Shown piece by piece: positions 1 to 5,814 of a stretch of DNA of 7,243 nt. The notes under the pieces are model-generated. The model did no database searches and was not told where the DNA came from. It worked only from the letters and a program-made list of their open reading frames with translations. How positions within the stretch are numbered: the first letter of the stretch is position 1; every line of letters starts with the position of its first letter. The stretch is from NCBI GenBank assembly GCA_003541985.1, contig DPLM01000105.1, positions 1 to 7,243 on the forward strand, in the 5' to 3' direction. The DNA comes from Deltaproteobacteria bacterium (GTDB taxonomy: Bacteria; SAR324; NAC60-12). Position numbers and translations under genes: made by a program.

Positions 1-132
1 GTTAAGCGGGTGAAGAAGGCGAAGGCTGGGCGAAAACGAGTTCTTGAGAACTTCACACTCGAAGGACAAGCAGAATCGTACGAAGATGTCTTCCTACGTT
101 CTGTCCAGAAGCGACGTTGGAGAGACTCCTAA
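1..132 (+). CDS. C-terminal end of an unrecognised protein (partial)
   Basis: Frame 1 is open from the window edge to a TAA at 130-132, giving the last 43 residues of a protein whose start lies outside the window. The piece begins with a basic stretch (VKRVKKAKAGRKR), continues through a mixed segment (ENFTLEGQAESYEDVF) and ends in a second basic cluster (KRRWRDS). The charge suggests possible nucleic-acid or ribosome contact, but no family can be named from so short a tail. It reads in the same direction as the small basic gene 52 bases downstream. That gene seems to have its own TATA-like box, so the two need not be one operon. A chance open frame is possible, though the codons look natural. 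Confidence 0.5.
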   Translation, partial: VKRVKKAKAGRKRVLENFTLEGQAESYEDVFLRSVQKRRWRDS

Positions 133-154
133 CCTTACTAAAATAGAATTTCAG

Positions 155-163
155 GTTTAAGTA
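155..163 (+). promoter_or_regulatory. TATA-like box before the 42-residue basic protein gene
   Basis: The string GTTTAAGTA is centred about 26 bases before the ATG at 185. That is the spacing expected for an archaeal TATA box of a leaderless transcript. No Shine-Dalgarno sequence is seen between it and the ATG. This is a spacing and composition argument only. Confidence 0.35.
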
Positions 164-184
164 GCCTCGGTATCCGTATCTCTC

Positions 185-313
185 ATGGCAAAAAAAGGCG
201 GAGGCAGTAGAAGCGGCGGAGGAAAAGGCCGCAGCAGTCCACGGAATGCACCAAGTAAGACTGGGAATCCATCCGGTAAAGGTCGAGGAAATAATCCTCC
301 AAGGAAAAAGTGA
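185..313 (+). CDS. Small Gly/Lys/Arg-rich protein, 42 residues, unknown function
   Basis: An ATG at 185 opens a 42-codon frame ending in TGA at 311-313. The product starts MAKKGGGSRSGGGKGR and ends NNPPRKK. It is made almost entirely of Gly, Ser, Pro, Asn, Lys and Arg, with no hydrophobic core, so it should be disordered and strongly positive. Such proteins often bind nucleic acid or act as flexible tails, but no family is recognised and no role is claimed. Support for a real gene comes from the strongly biased composition kept through to the stop and the TATA-like box at the right distance. It is convergent with the methyltransferase gene that ends at 391. It could also be a low-complexity chance frame. 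Confidence 0.5.
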   Translation: MAKKGGGSRSGGGKGRSSPRNAPSKTGNPSGKGRGNNPPRKK

Positions 314-337
314 ATCATCAAATTTCACAATCTTTAG

Positions 338-354
338 TTGAACAGTTTGTTCAA
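338..354. terminator. Perfect 7-bp inverted repeat between convergent genes
   Basis: TTGAACA at 338-344 and TGTTCAA at 348-354 are exact reverse complements around a GTT loop. The repeat lies in the 77-base gap between the stop of the small basic gene (313) and the stop of the minus-strand methyltransferase gene (391). The site suits a shared 3' hairpin. The stem is AT-rich and there is no long T-run beside it, so a terminator role is tentative. The rest of the gap shows nothing else. Confidence 0.25.
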
Positions 355-390
355 TGTAGAATCAAAGATAACAACGATTCCCTCGTTTTT

Positions 391-1053
391 TCAAATCAGT
401 CGTACAAATCGAACAGCACATATTTCTTCAGTGATGAGTTCTTCCCCGTCCCGGTGACTTCGTACAAGGACCTGAGAGTTTTCACCCTCTACAGGTGCGA
501 CCAAACAAGCGCCATCTGCCATTTGCTCAATCCATGGTTGGGGGATGGAATCACCACATGCAGCAGCAATTATTCCATCAAAAGGGGCATATTCTGCTTT
601 ACCGATCTTTCCATCAGCGAGAGAGATTGATGCTGGCAGAAGATTCAATTCTCCCAATGTATTCTTTGAACGTTCGAACAATTCTGAAACGATTTCGATG
701 GAATGAACCTCAAAACCCATGCTGACTAAAATCGCTGTCTGATAGCCGCATCCAGAACCGATTTCCAATATACGACTTCCTTCTGGAAGATGACCGAATT
801 GTGATGTCATGAGTGCAACCATGTAGGGTTGACTGATGGTTTGGCCAAGTCCAATTGAATGTGGACAATCATCGTACGCAATACCATTCATACTATCGGG
901 TAAAAAATGATGCCTGGGAATTGCCGTCATAGCGGCAATCGTGTGATCACATGTGATTCCACGGCCTACGATTTGTTCGAGCACCATGGTATGGTGTAGT
1001 CGTTGCAAATCTTCAGCGCTTGGATTTGGGTGAACATTCTTTTTTCTCGACAT
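391..1053 (-). CDS. pcm: Protein-L-isoaspartate O-methyltransferase
   Basis: This enzyme transfers a methyl group from S-adenosylmethionine to isoaspartyl residues in aged proteins, starting their repair to aspartate in the cytoplasm. The 220-residue product has the usual family length and order. It has an N-terminal helix with the RGI pattern, then IPRHHF (about 46-50), and the substrate loop GLGQTISQP (about 68-76). SAM motif I is EIGSGCGYQTA (about 97-107), followed by the acidic strand end SIEI (about 118-121), and DGIIAAACGDSIP and a C-terminal VRFVRLI strand close the fold. The frame can be opened at a TTG at 1062, but the ATG at 1053 (MSRKKN) is preferred. It diverges from a gene encoding a degenerate copy of the same domain, with only 17 bases between the two likely ATGs. 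No key residue appears lost, so it should be active. Confidence 0.93.
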   Translation of the reverse strand: MSRKKNVHPNPSAEDLQRLHHTMVLEQIVGRGITCDHTIAAMTAIPRHHFLPDSMNGIAYDDCPHSIGLGQTISQPYMVALMTSQFGHLPEGSRILEIGSGCGYQTAILVSMGFEVHSIEIVSELFERSKNTLGELNLLPASISLADGKIGKAEYAPFDGIIAAACGDSIPQPWIEQMADGACLVAPVEGENSQVLVRSHRDGEELITEEICAVRFVRLI

Positions 1054-1070
1054 CGCCCTCAATCCGACCG

Positions 1071-3473
1071 ATGGGTTCCGACATCATAATGTCATTGAAC
1101 TGTTTAGAAAAGATGATGACGGATTCTGACCTTGGCGAGAAAATCAACCGTCTCCCACTAGACTTGTCTTACATGTTGCATGTCTTCTCGAACCACGATA
1201 GCGATGAGATGGACATATCAACATTGTACTGGCGTACGGCAGATAGTATCGATACTGAGGAATTTCTTCAAGCGAAAATATGGAATTGGAAAAAACACCG
1301 TGGAATGGACGTGCCTGATGAACCCCCACATGATGCCAGAAGGGACATGGATGCCGTTTTGAAGCTTCGGAAAAAGGATTTGATTCCGTTCGCAAAATAT
1401 CACAAGATTGACACCTCTTTACGTAAAGAAGAACTTCTTCAGAGATGCAAGCCAGAGTTGGCGAAAAACCCAATTTTTCACCAAATGCTTTTCACTTTAA
1501 TCAATGAATCATTCCTTTCTGTCACTTACGACGAGTCAGGTGAAAGCCCCACCATCCTCGTACGCCTCAAAGAACATGAGGATTTGATTCGCAGTCACCT
1601 ACAGGCTCGATGGGATAACGACCGGATTATGTTGAAAGATTATCTTGACAGATATTTGATCGAGGCGTTTGGGATACAAGACTCGCCACTGGAAAAGGCA
1701 CTGCTCCGTACAGACCGGCGAAATTCAGTACAAAAGGAATTAGAGTATCGAGCCGTGTCAGATACTCCGATTCCAATACCTGGAGGGACAACAACCTCGG
1801 CGTATGGCGTGATTCTTTGGATTCTCACCTCGACGGAACTCAAACCGAATGATCGCGTCCTTATTTGTGGAGCAAAGGGAGCTATGACCGCGGTTTTAGC
1901 GAAACACATCGTTGGGGACGGAGGAGAGGTTCGCGTAATTGAATGGAATGAAGAGACTGCTGAGTGGGCAAGAGAGTCCATCTCTAGACATGGTTTTTCT
2001 TCAGACGATATCGAGGTTATTTTGCAAGAAGATGTTACAATTGGTAGCGGTAAAGAGGGTTATTGGACAACGATTATCATGAACGGTTCGATCCCAAAAA
2101 TTCCCTATCCTTTATTGGATCAGTTGGATGATGAAGAAGGCAGAATCCTCTTTTTTATGCAGGATTCCAAAGAGAACTCGCAAACATGCTGGGTTGTGCA
2201 CAAGAATGAATCAATTGTTACACAAAAAGAACTCAGCAAATTCAGGTTCACGCCAATCTATGGAAAATACGGATGGGATAGTATAGAGAAACTGCAACTT
2301 GATTACCAGCGATTAAAGAAAGAACAACGAGAGAAATCTCTGCGCGAACGAGTAAACCGTTTGGATGAATTGTTGCCTTATTCCCTATCTCGTGCTTTTA
2401 GCGTCGCTTCAAATGCAAAAACACCAAACGATCAACATAAGATGGTCATCCGATTGTTTGATCTACTGAATAAATATCATGTCTTTCTCAGTCTAGCCAT
2501 TATCGGACAGACAAAGAAAATGAATGACAATATGAGGGATTTATTGAACAAATTCTCAATGAAAGCTCAGATGGGCGATTGGGTTCAATTTCTTCGCCAA
2601 GTTTGCTCCGAGAAGCATGACAATTCTGCATTGAGTGAGCTTAAATCGTTTCTAACACAAAAAACGGCCTCTGAATCCATCCTTTCGGCCTTTCTGCAGT
2701 TGCAAATAGAAACTGGAAAACAAGGAGCAGGTAAGCGAAAATCCGTGTCAATAATCGATTTTCTGGGTCAAGTTGTATCATACAGAAACATCAGTCAGGA
2801 CGGACATGGTAGGAAACGTAGTTCGGTGGTGATTGAGCAGAACGCCAAGATGCTTCGAGAGGCATTTATTGAACTCATGAGCGAAGATAACCCTATCACA
2901 AATTGGCTCCTGTTTCATGTGGATAGCAATGAACGTCGAATCGAAGGAGGTGTTAAATTTGGTAAGCGAGAGCTTATGGGGAGTAATTTTGACTACGAAT
3001 CAACCATTGAAGACTCAGACAGTCCTCTAGCTATCAATACAATAGCAGGAGGCGTTTACATTGATGTGAAAGGCAATTACTTTACCATGAGTCCATGGTT
3101 AGCCTTTGGGGAAGGTCAACATGGTGATGAGGAACTCTTTGTTTACAAGAGTGATGGGAAGTGGGAAACGTATCACAATTCGGATCGATATCCAGCCGAG
3201 AGAGAAAAAACGCTAATGACGAAGTTGATTGAGCGATTCCCTCCAAGTAGAAGACCTCTAAAAAACAAAAATGAAGGCAAGGCTGTCTTTACAGAGATGC
3301 TCGCTTTGTTTGTAGATGATGGCTTATTGGAAAATTGGGAGGTACGGAAGTTGGTTGATATCCTAAAGAAATTCGGGCTTTGTGAGAATGATGAAGAAGG
3401 ATTGGAACAAATTAAACAGATTGTCGAGTCCGAATATCCAGATGTCGTGTTCGAAAGACAGAGTGTTGAATGA
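1071..3473 (+). CDS. Large multidomain protein with a degenerate isoaspartyl methyltransferase-like domain
   Basis: From the ATG at 1071 the product has 800 residues. Residues about 93-126 (LKLRKKDLIPFAKYHKID, then KEELLQRC) look like a SAP/Rho-N-type helix-extended-helix, a fold that often binds nucleic acid. Residues about 215-400 follow the isoaspartyl methyltransferase plan. The substrate loop is PIPIPGGTTTSAYGVI (about 231), motif I is VLICGAKGAMTAVLA (about 262-276), the strand end is EVRVIEWNEE (about 286-295), and the closing strand is FRFTPIYG. Motif I has lost the usual E-x-G-x-G-x-G pattern, so SAM binding is doubtful. A charged helix (QRLKKEQREKSLRERVNRL, about 410-430) leads into about 370 mostly helical residues that I do not recognise. 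The frame is also open from a TTG at 1020, which would overlap the divergent pcm gene; later ATGs at 1089 and 1113 are possible. Function unknown; it may work with the true enzyme beside it. Confidence 0.85.
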   Translation: MGSDIIMSLNCLEKMMTDSDLGEKINRLPLDLSYMLHVFSNHDSDEMDISTLYWRTADSIDTEEFLQAKIWNWKKHRGMDVPDEPPHDARRDMDAVLKLRKKDLIPFAKYHKIDTSLRKEELLQRCKPELAKNPIFHQMLFTLINESFLSVTYDESGESPTILVRLKEHEDLIRSHLQARWDNDRIMLKDYLDRYLIEAFGIQDSPLEKALLRTDRRNSVQKELEYRAVSDTPIPIPGGTTTSAYGVILWILTSTELKPNDRVLICGAKGAMTAVLAKHIVGDGGEVRVIEWNEETAEWARESISRHGFSSDDIEVILQEDVTIGSGKEGYWTTIIMNGSIPKIPYPLLDQLDDEEGRILFFMQDSKENSQTCWVVHKNESIVTQKELSKFRFTPIYGKYGWDSIEKLQLDYQRLKKEQREKSLRERVNRLDELLPYSLSRAFSVASNAKTPNDQHKMVIRLFDLLNKYHVFLSLAIIGQTKKMNDNMRDLLNKFSMKAQMGDWVQFLRQVCSEKHDNSALSELKSFLTQKTASESILSAFLQLQIETGKQGAGKRKSVSIIDFLGQVVSYRNISQDGHGRKRSSVVIEQNAKMLREAFIELMSEDNPITNWLLFHVDSNERRIEGGVKFGKRELMGSNFDYESTIEDSDSPLAINTIAGGVYIDVKGNYFTMSPWLAFGEGQHGDEELFVYKSDGKWETYHNSDRYPAEREKTLMTKLIERFPPSRRPLKNKNEGKAVFTEMLALFVDDGLLENWEVRKLVDILKKFGLCENDEEGLEQIKQIVESEYPDVVFERQSVE
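1080..1093. promoter_or_regulatory. Inverted repeat in the divergent start region, possible shared TATA or operator
   Basis: GACAT at 1080-1084 and ATGTC at 1089-1093 are exact reverse complements around CATA. The AT-rich centre lies about 30-37 bases before the methyltransferase ATG (1053, minus). It is about 24 bases before a possible later ATG (1113) of the large plus-strand protein. It could therefore serve both directions, or be a repressor site. If so, the large protein starts later than 1071. A five-base arm is short enough to arise by chance. Confidence 0.2.
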
Positions 3474-3504
3474 ATCATACCTCACTTTGAGTAAAGGTGT
3501 GATT
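3473..3504 (+). terminator. Hairpin directly after the large gene
   Basis: AATCATACCT (3473-3482) pairs with AGGTGTGATT (3495-3504) over ten base pairs with one G-U wobble, leaving a 12-base loop. It begins at the last base of the stop codon of the large gene, so it is well placed as a 3' hairpin or terminator. No clear T-run follows. The gap to the convergent small gene (3552) holds nothing else I can support. Confidence 0.35.
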
Positions 3505-3551
3505 AAATTAGAAGATAGTTTGCTGAAGTGACTTTGTGAATCATTCGTTGA

Positions 3552-3656
3552 TTAGTCCCAATTGTCATCGCCACAACAGGTTTGACAAATCAGAGGTATC
3601 TGGCCTGGATCCATCAACTTTCCACAAACCGTACATGGAACCCACTCACTAGGCAT
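3552..3656 (-). CDS. Tiny zinc-ribbon protein, 34 residues
   Basis: ATG at 3656 to TAA at 3552 encodes MPSEWVPCTVCGKLMDPGQ, then IPLICQTCCGDDNWD. Two knuckles, C8-x2-C11-G and C24-x2-C27-C28, are 12 residues apart, the spacing of a compact zinc ribbon. The protein has nothing but the ribbon and a short acidic tail. Free-standing ribbons of this size are common in archaea and are usually of unknown role. Some help in transcription, RNA or protein-protein contacts. It is divergent from a second small zinc-ribbon gene at 3695, with 38 bases between the starts. A TATTTACC-like box sits about 25 bases before its ATG. Four well-placed cysteines in 34 codons make a chance frame unlikely. Confidence 0.65.
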   Translation of the reverse strand: MPSEWVPCTVCGKLMDPGQIPLICQTCCGDDNWD

Positions 3657-3694
3657 GGTGCAAAATATTAACATTCGGTAAATAGAGATTGTCA
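3657..3694. promoter_or_regulatory. Divergent promoter region between two zinc-ribbon genes
   Basis: The 38-base gap is AT-rich. AAATATTA (3663-3670) lies 25-32 bases before the plus-strand ATG at 3695. On the minus strand TATTTACC (3677-3684) lies 21-28 bases before the ATG at 3656. Both match archaeal TATA spacing for leaderless transcripts, so the two promoters would overlap face to face and could compete. Seen: composition and spacing. Inferred: promoter function. Confidence 0.4.
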
Positions 3695-3862
3695 ATGAAT
3701 AAATATGGTGTGAAACAATCAGCACTCATGAGCAGAAGGATGTACGATGCTGAATGCCGAGAATGTGGCCACGAATGGGAATTGACCTTGATTGAGTTTG
3801 ATCATTACAGCGAAGTTGGTTGTCCAAGATGTGGTTCAAACGCTTGGAGCTCAAGTGATTAA
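3695..3862 (+). CDS. Small FmdB-like zinc-ribbon protein, 55 residues
   Basis: ATG at 3695 to TAA at 3860-3862 encodes a 55-residue protein. C21-x2-C24-G-H-E-W begins the ribbon (YDAECRECGHEWEL) and C43-x2-C46-G closes it (VGCPRCGSNAW). This layout, a CxxCGHxW knuckle and a CPxCG knuckle about 19 residues apart, is that of FmdB-type or rubredoxin-like regulatory ribbons. The N-terminal 15 residues are basic and non-conserved in look; translation could instead start at M12 or M16. The stop TAA is followed at once by the ATG of the kinase gene, with no spacer, so the two are very probably co-transcribed and translationally linked. The substrate or partner is unknown. The ribbon may guide the kinase to a nucleic acid or protein, but that is inference. 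Confidence 0.75.
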   Translation: MNKYGVKQSALMSRRMYDAECRECGHEWELTLIEFDHYSEVGCPRCGSNAWSSSD

Positions 3863-4300
3863 ATGACCAACCCTCGTACACTCATCATCATGAGAGGTTT
3901 ACCAGGAAGTGGTAAATCGACCTTTGTCAAAGAAAATTTCCCAGATGCTGTTGTTTGTTCTGCAGATTCATTTTTTGTGAATGAAGACGGAGAATACATC
4001 TTTGAGAATTGGAAACTGCAGCAAGCACATCAACACTGTTTCCGCACGTTCATTGAAGCTATAACATCGGATGCAGAAATAATTGTTATCGATAATACAA
4101 ACACTTGCAGGTGGGAGTATGAGAACTATGTTTTCATGGCAGAGAAATTTGGTTATCGTATCAGAATAATTCGAATGAATTTCGCAGAATCCGACATACC
4201 ATTGTTTGGGAAACGGAACATACATGGCGTTCCAGAGTTGAAAATAAATCAAATGTTTGAACGATTTGAAGACGACACTGATGAAGAGATTCGTGGATAA
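3863..4300 (+). CDS. P-loop kinase of the N4BP2L / polynucleotide-kinase-like (AAA_33) type
   Basis: The 145-residue product is a single P-loop kinase domain. Walker A is GLPGSGKST (12-20). An acidic SADSFF follows (33-38), and the strand IIVIDNTNT (73-81) holds the second acidic site and the Asn-Thr signature of this group. RN-HGVP (118-124) and the closing MFERFE (131-136) match the RNxHGVPxxxI..M..RWE pattern of NEDD4-binding-protein-2-like kinases. Members phosphorylate 5' ends of nucleic acids or have unknown substrates, so the substrate here is open. The length is that of the stand-alone family. The upstream zinc-ribbon stop abuts this ATG, suggesting an operon. It ends 20 bases before the stop of the convergent CARF gene. 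All key residues are intact. Confidence 0.85.
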   Translation: MTNPRTLIIMRGLPGSGKSTFVKENFPDAVVCSADSFFVNEDGEYIFENWKLQQAHQHCFRTFIEAITSDAEIIVIDNTNTCRWEYENYVFMAEKFGYRIRIIRMNFAESDIPLFGKRNIHGVPELKINQMFERFEDDTDEEIRG

Positions 4301-4320
4301 ACCCCGAAGGCACAGATCTT

Positions 4321-5055
4321 TCAACCGAACATATGGTCTGGTTCATCGAGTTTTTCGTTTTGTTTTTCTATGAGTTTAGCGATGTTGGGATTATCATGCA
4401 ACATTCGTACCATGCTGAATCCTGAATAGGTAAAGACGTAGTTTGACTCATCGGTCTTCTCTAAGACACGCTGTCGTGTAAGGTAATCTAGAAAACCTTG
4501 TGGCATTCCAATATTGGCTGCTTCCGAAGCACTGATTTTTCCTTTCTCATCATCTTCCTTGAGAGTGAATACAGAACGAAATAAATCAAGGGCTTCAGGT
4601 GGCAGTTTACTCAATCTTGTGTATGCGCCGAGTGTTGGCATTTCGATGACATCCTTGTTCGGCTGAACGACTTGTTCTCCGTCAGGTTGTTTTACGTAAA
4701 AAATTGGTACTCCAGCGATCGTGGCTGCGGATGAAGCCGCAGCAGCCATGTGCATCGTCCCCCCAGTAATCCCCATGAAGATGTACTCCAATTCAGCAGA
4801 TCGAAGTACATCGATAGCTCTCAAACTTTCTGTCATGATGTTTTCTGCAGATTCATCGGTGAAGAGTCTCTTGATGACAGCGACATCACCATCTAAGTCA
4901 TACTGCTTTTTCCAATGACTTAGTTTTCTTCGTGTTGTACTGGCATATTCTTCACTTGTCAGTAAAGTAATGTAATCTGGGTTATAGTACTGGATTGAGG
5001 TTTTCACATGTTCTGTAGATTTCCCAATGGTCATTATGAGTCCTGTTGTGGCCAT
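4321..5055 (-). CDS. CARF-domain transcription factor-like protein with C-terminal winged helix
   Basis: The 244-residue product has a Rossmann-like N-terminal domain (about 4-125) of the CARF kind. It begins with GLIMTIGKSTEHV (5-17), where the first strand and loop meet the ligand. It then has the strand DYITLLTSEEYA (27-38), and MGITGGTMHMAAAASSAA (94-111), the hallmark TGGT-x-x-M loop-helix, and ends with VPIFYV (116-121). Residues about 165-215 (EKGKISASEAANIGMPQGF and the following YLTRQRVLEKTDE) look like a winged helix. CARF domains bind cyclic oligoadenylates or related nucleotides; CARF-wHTH proteins such as Csa3 are transcription regulators. No RNase (HEPN) or other effector motif is seen. 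No cas gene is in the window. A perfect inverted repeat covers its start, suggesting autoregulation. It is divergent from a nucleotidyltransferase gene. Confidence 0.75.
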   Translation of the reverse strand: MATTGLIMTIGKSTEHVKTSIQYYNPDYITLLTSEEYASTTRRKLSHWKKQYDLDGDVAVIKRLFTDESAENIMTESLRAIDVLRSAELEYIFMGITGGTMHMAAAASSAATIAGVPIFYVKQPDGEQVVQPNKDVIEMPTLGAYTRLSKLPPEALDLFRSVFTLKEDDEKGKISASEAANIGMPQGFLDYLTRQRVLEKTDESNYVFTYSGFSMVRMLHDNPNIAKLIEKQNEKLDEPDHMFG

Positions 5056-5072
5056 AGTCTTGCGTAGACTAT
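5054..5072. promoter_or_regulatory. Perfect 7-bp inverted repeat over the CARF gene start: likely operator
   Basis: ATAGTCT (5054-5060) and AGACTAT (5066-5072) are exact reverse complements around TGCGT. The repeat overlaps the first two bases of the CARF gene's ATG (minus strand, 5055-5053) and extends upstream toward its TATA-like box. A protein bound there would cover the start site of a leaderless transcript. The natural candidate is the winged-helix protein encoded by the gene itself. Binding is inference. Confidence 0.5.
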
Positions 5073-5077
5073 CTTTG

Positions 5078-5085
5078 ATTTATTC
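5078..5085 (-). promoter_or_regulatory. TATA-like box of the CARF gene
   Basis: Read on the minus strand this is GAATAAAT, centred about 27 bases before the ATG at 5055. This fits an archaeal TATA box with a leaderless start. The inverted repeat at 5054-5072 lies between the box and the start codon. Confidence 0.4.
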
Positions 5086-5154
5086 TTCACTGTGACTCAC
5101 TCAAATTGAAAACGTTGCAGAAACTTTGTTTAGTATCTCCAATGGTGTTAAATT

Positions 5155-5814
5155 ATGAGTCAGATACAACTGATTGAGAAATTTTCAGTTGCATTAGATG
5201 CGCTTTTTCTAAACACGAAGCATCAATCAGAAAAGTTACTCTTGCTCGAAGAACAAGTAAAAGAGGAACTTGGAGAGTTACTTGGTAGGGAGATATACTC
5301 TGCGGGTTCCCAACTGCTTGGACTTCTTATGTTTGATTCGGATATTGATGTCGCAATAGCGGTTGAAGATGAGAGCGATCTTAAACACGTACTCAGTATT
5401 TTGGAATCCAAAAATTTTGATTTCGAAGCCTACACAAACAAGATCTACCATGGGTTGCAATTTGGTGTTTGCTGTTCAGTGATGGAAGGTGTGAAAATAG
5501 ACATTCAATTACGTTCGAAGAAGAATATTGCAGATCTTGAAGCACAGATAGCAAATTTACCCAACTGGGACGAAGAAGAAATCTCTCGACTTCGGAAGAA
5601 AAAAATACTTACACGAGCCATCGGTGGTTCAATTTACGTCAATTGGAAGCATGATTTGTACAGGTTACATCTGCCAGCGTTGATTCTGTCGAACACAAGG
5701 AGAACAGCGGATGAGATGTGCCGAAGTCACAACACATTGCTCAATGGCCAATGCCCAAAAAGAGCAACGCATGGTCCGTTTTGCAAATTACACAAAAGCG
5801 AGGATGATTGCTGA
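5155..5814 (+). CDS. Pol-beta-superfamily nucleotidyltransferase with a C-terminal zinc knuckle
   Basis: The 219-residue product carries the minimal nucleotidyltransferase signature. G51-S52 is followed, ten residues on, by D63-I-D65 (FDSDIDVAIAV), and the third acid is D116 in VKIDIQLRS. These three acids bind the two metal ions for transfer of a nucleotide. Residues 1-45 are helical. Residues about 189-213 form a small zinc-binding tail, C189, C200, C210 and H213, of the kind that often ends proteins as CxxH-KKGxxC...FCxxH. The family includes tRNA and antibiotic nucleotidyltransferases, minimal MNT antitoxins, OAS and cyclic-nucleotide synthases, and the sequence alone does not pick one. 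The neighbouring CARF gene makes signal synthesis attractive, but that is inference. It is the first gene of an operon with the kinase fusion; the TGA at 5812-5814 shares its A with the next ATG. A weak TATA-like TTTAGTAT lies at 5128-5135. Confidence 0.8.
   Translation: MSQIQLIEKFSVALDALFLNTKHQSEKLLLLEEQVKEELGELLGREIYSAGSQLLGLLMFDSDIDVAIAVEDESDLKHVLSILESKNFDFEAYTNKIYHGLQFGVCCSVMEGVKIDIQLRSKKNIADLEAQIANLPNWDEEEISRLRKKKILTRAIGGSIYVNWKHDLYRLHLPALILSNTRRTADEMCRSHNTLLNGQCPKRATHGPFCKLHKSEDDC

Noticed and set aside
53..328. Minus-strand 91-codon frame over the small basic gene
   Set aside because: It covers two plus-strand frames, and its Ser/Ala/Phe-rich sequence is what the reverse of Gly/Lys-rich codons gives.
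310..725. Plus-strand open frames at 310-630 and 495-725
   Set aside because: They lie antisense to the isoaspartyl methyltransferase gene, and their products have no domain-like pattern.
3539..3553. Short AATCA...TGATT inverted repeat beside the 34-residue gene's stop
   Set aside because: Arms of five AT-rich bases are expected by chance and no T-run follows on either strand.
4721..4918. Plus-strand 65-codon frame opposite the CARF gene
   Set aside because: It is the reverse strand of the conserved TGGT-MHMAAAA region; its Ala/Ser/Met-rich product is a shadow.
4321..5055. CRISPR-Cas locus, suggested by the CARF protein
   Set aside because: No repeat-spacer array and no cas gene is present in the window, and no HEPN RNase motif is seen in the CARF protein.
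5087..5095. TCAC-T-GTGA mini-palindrome in the CARF/nucleotidyltransferase gap
   Set aside because: Four-base arms are too short to claim as an operator; the 7-bp repeat at 5054-5072 is a far better candidate.
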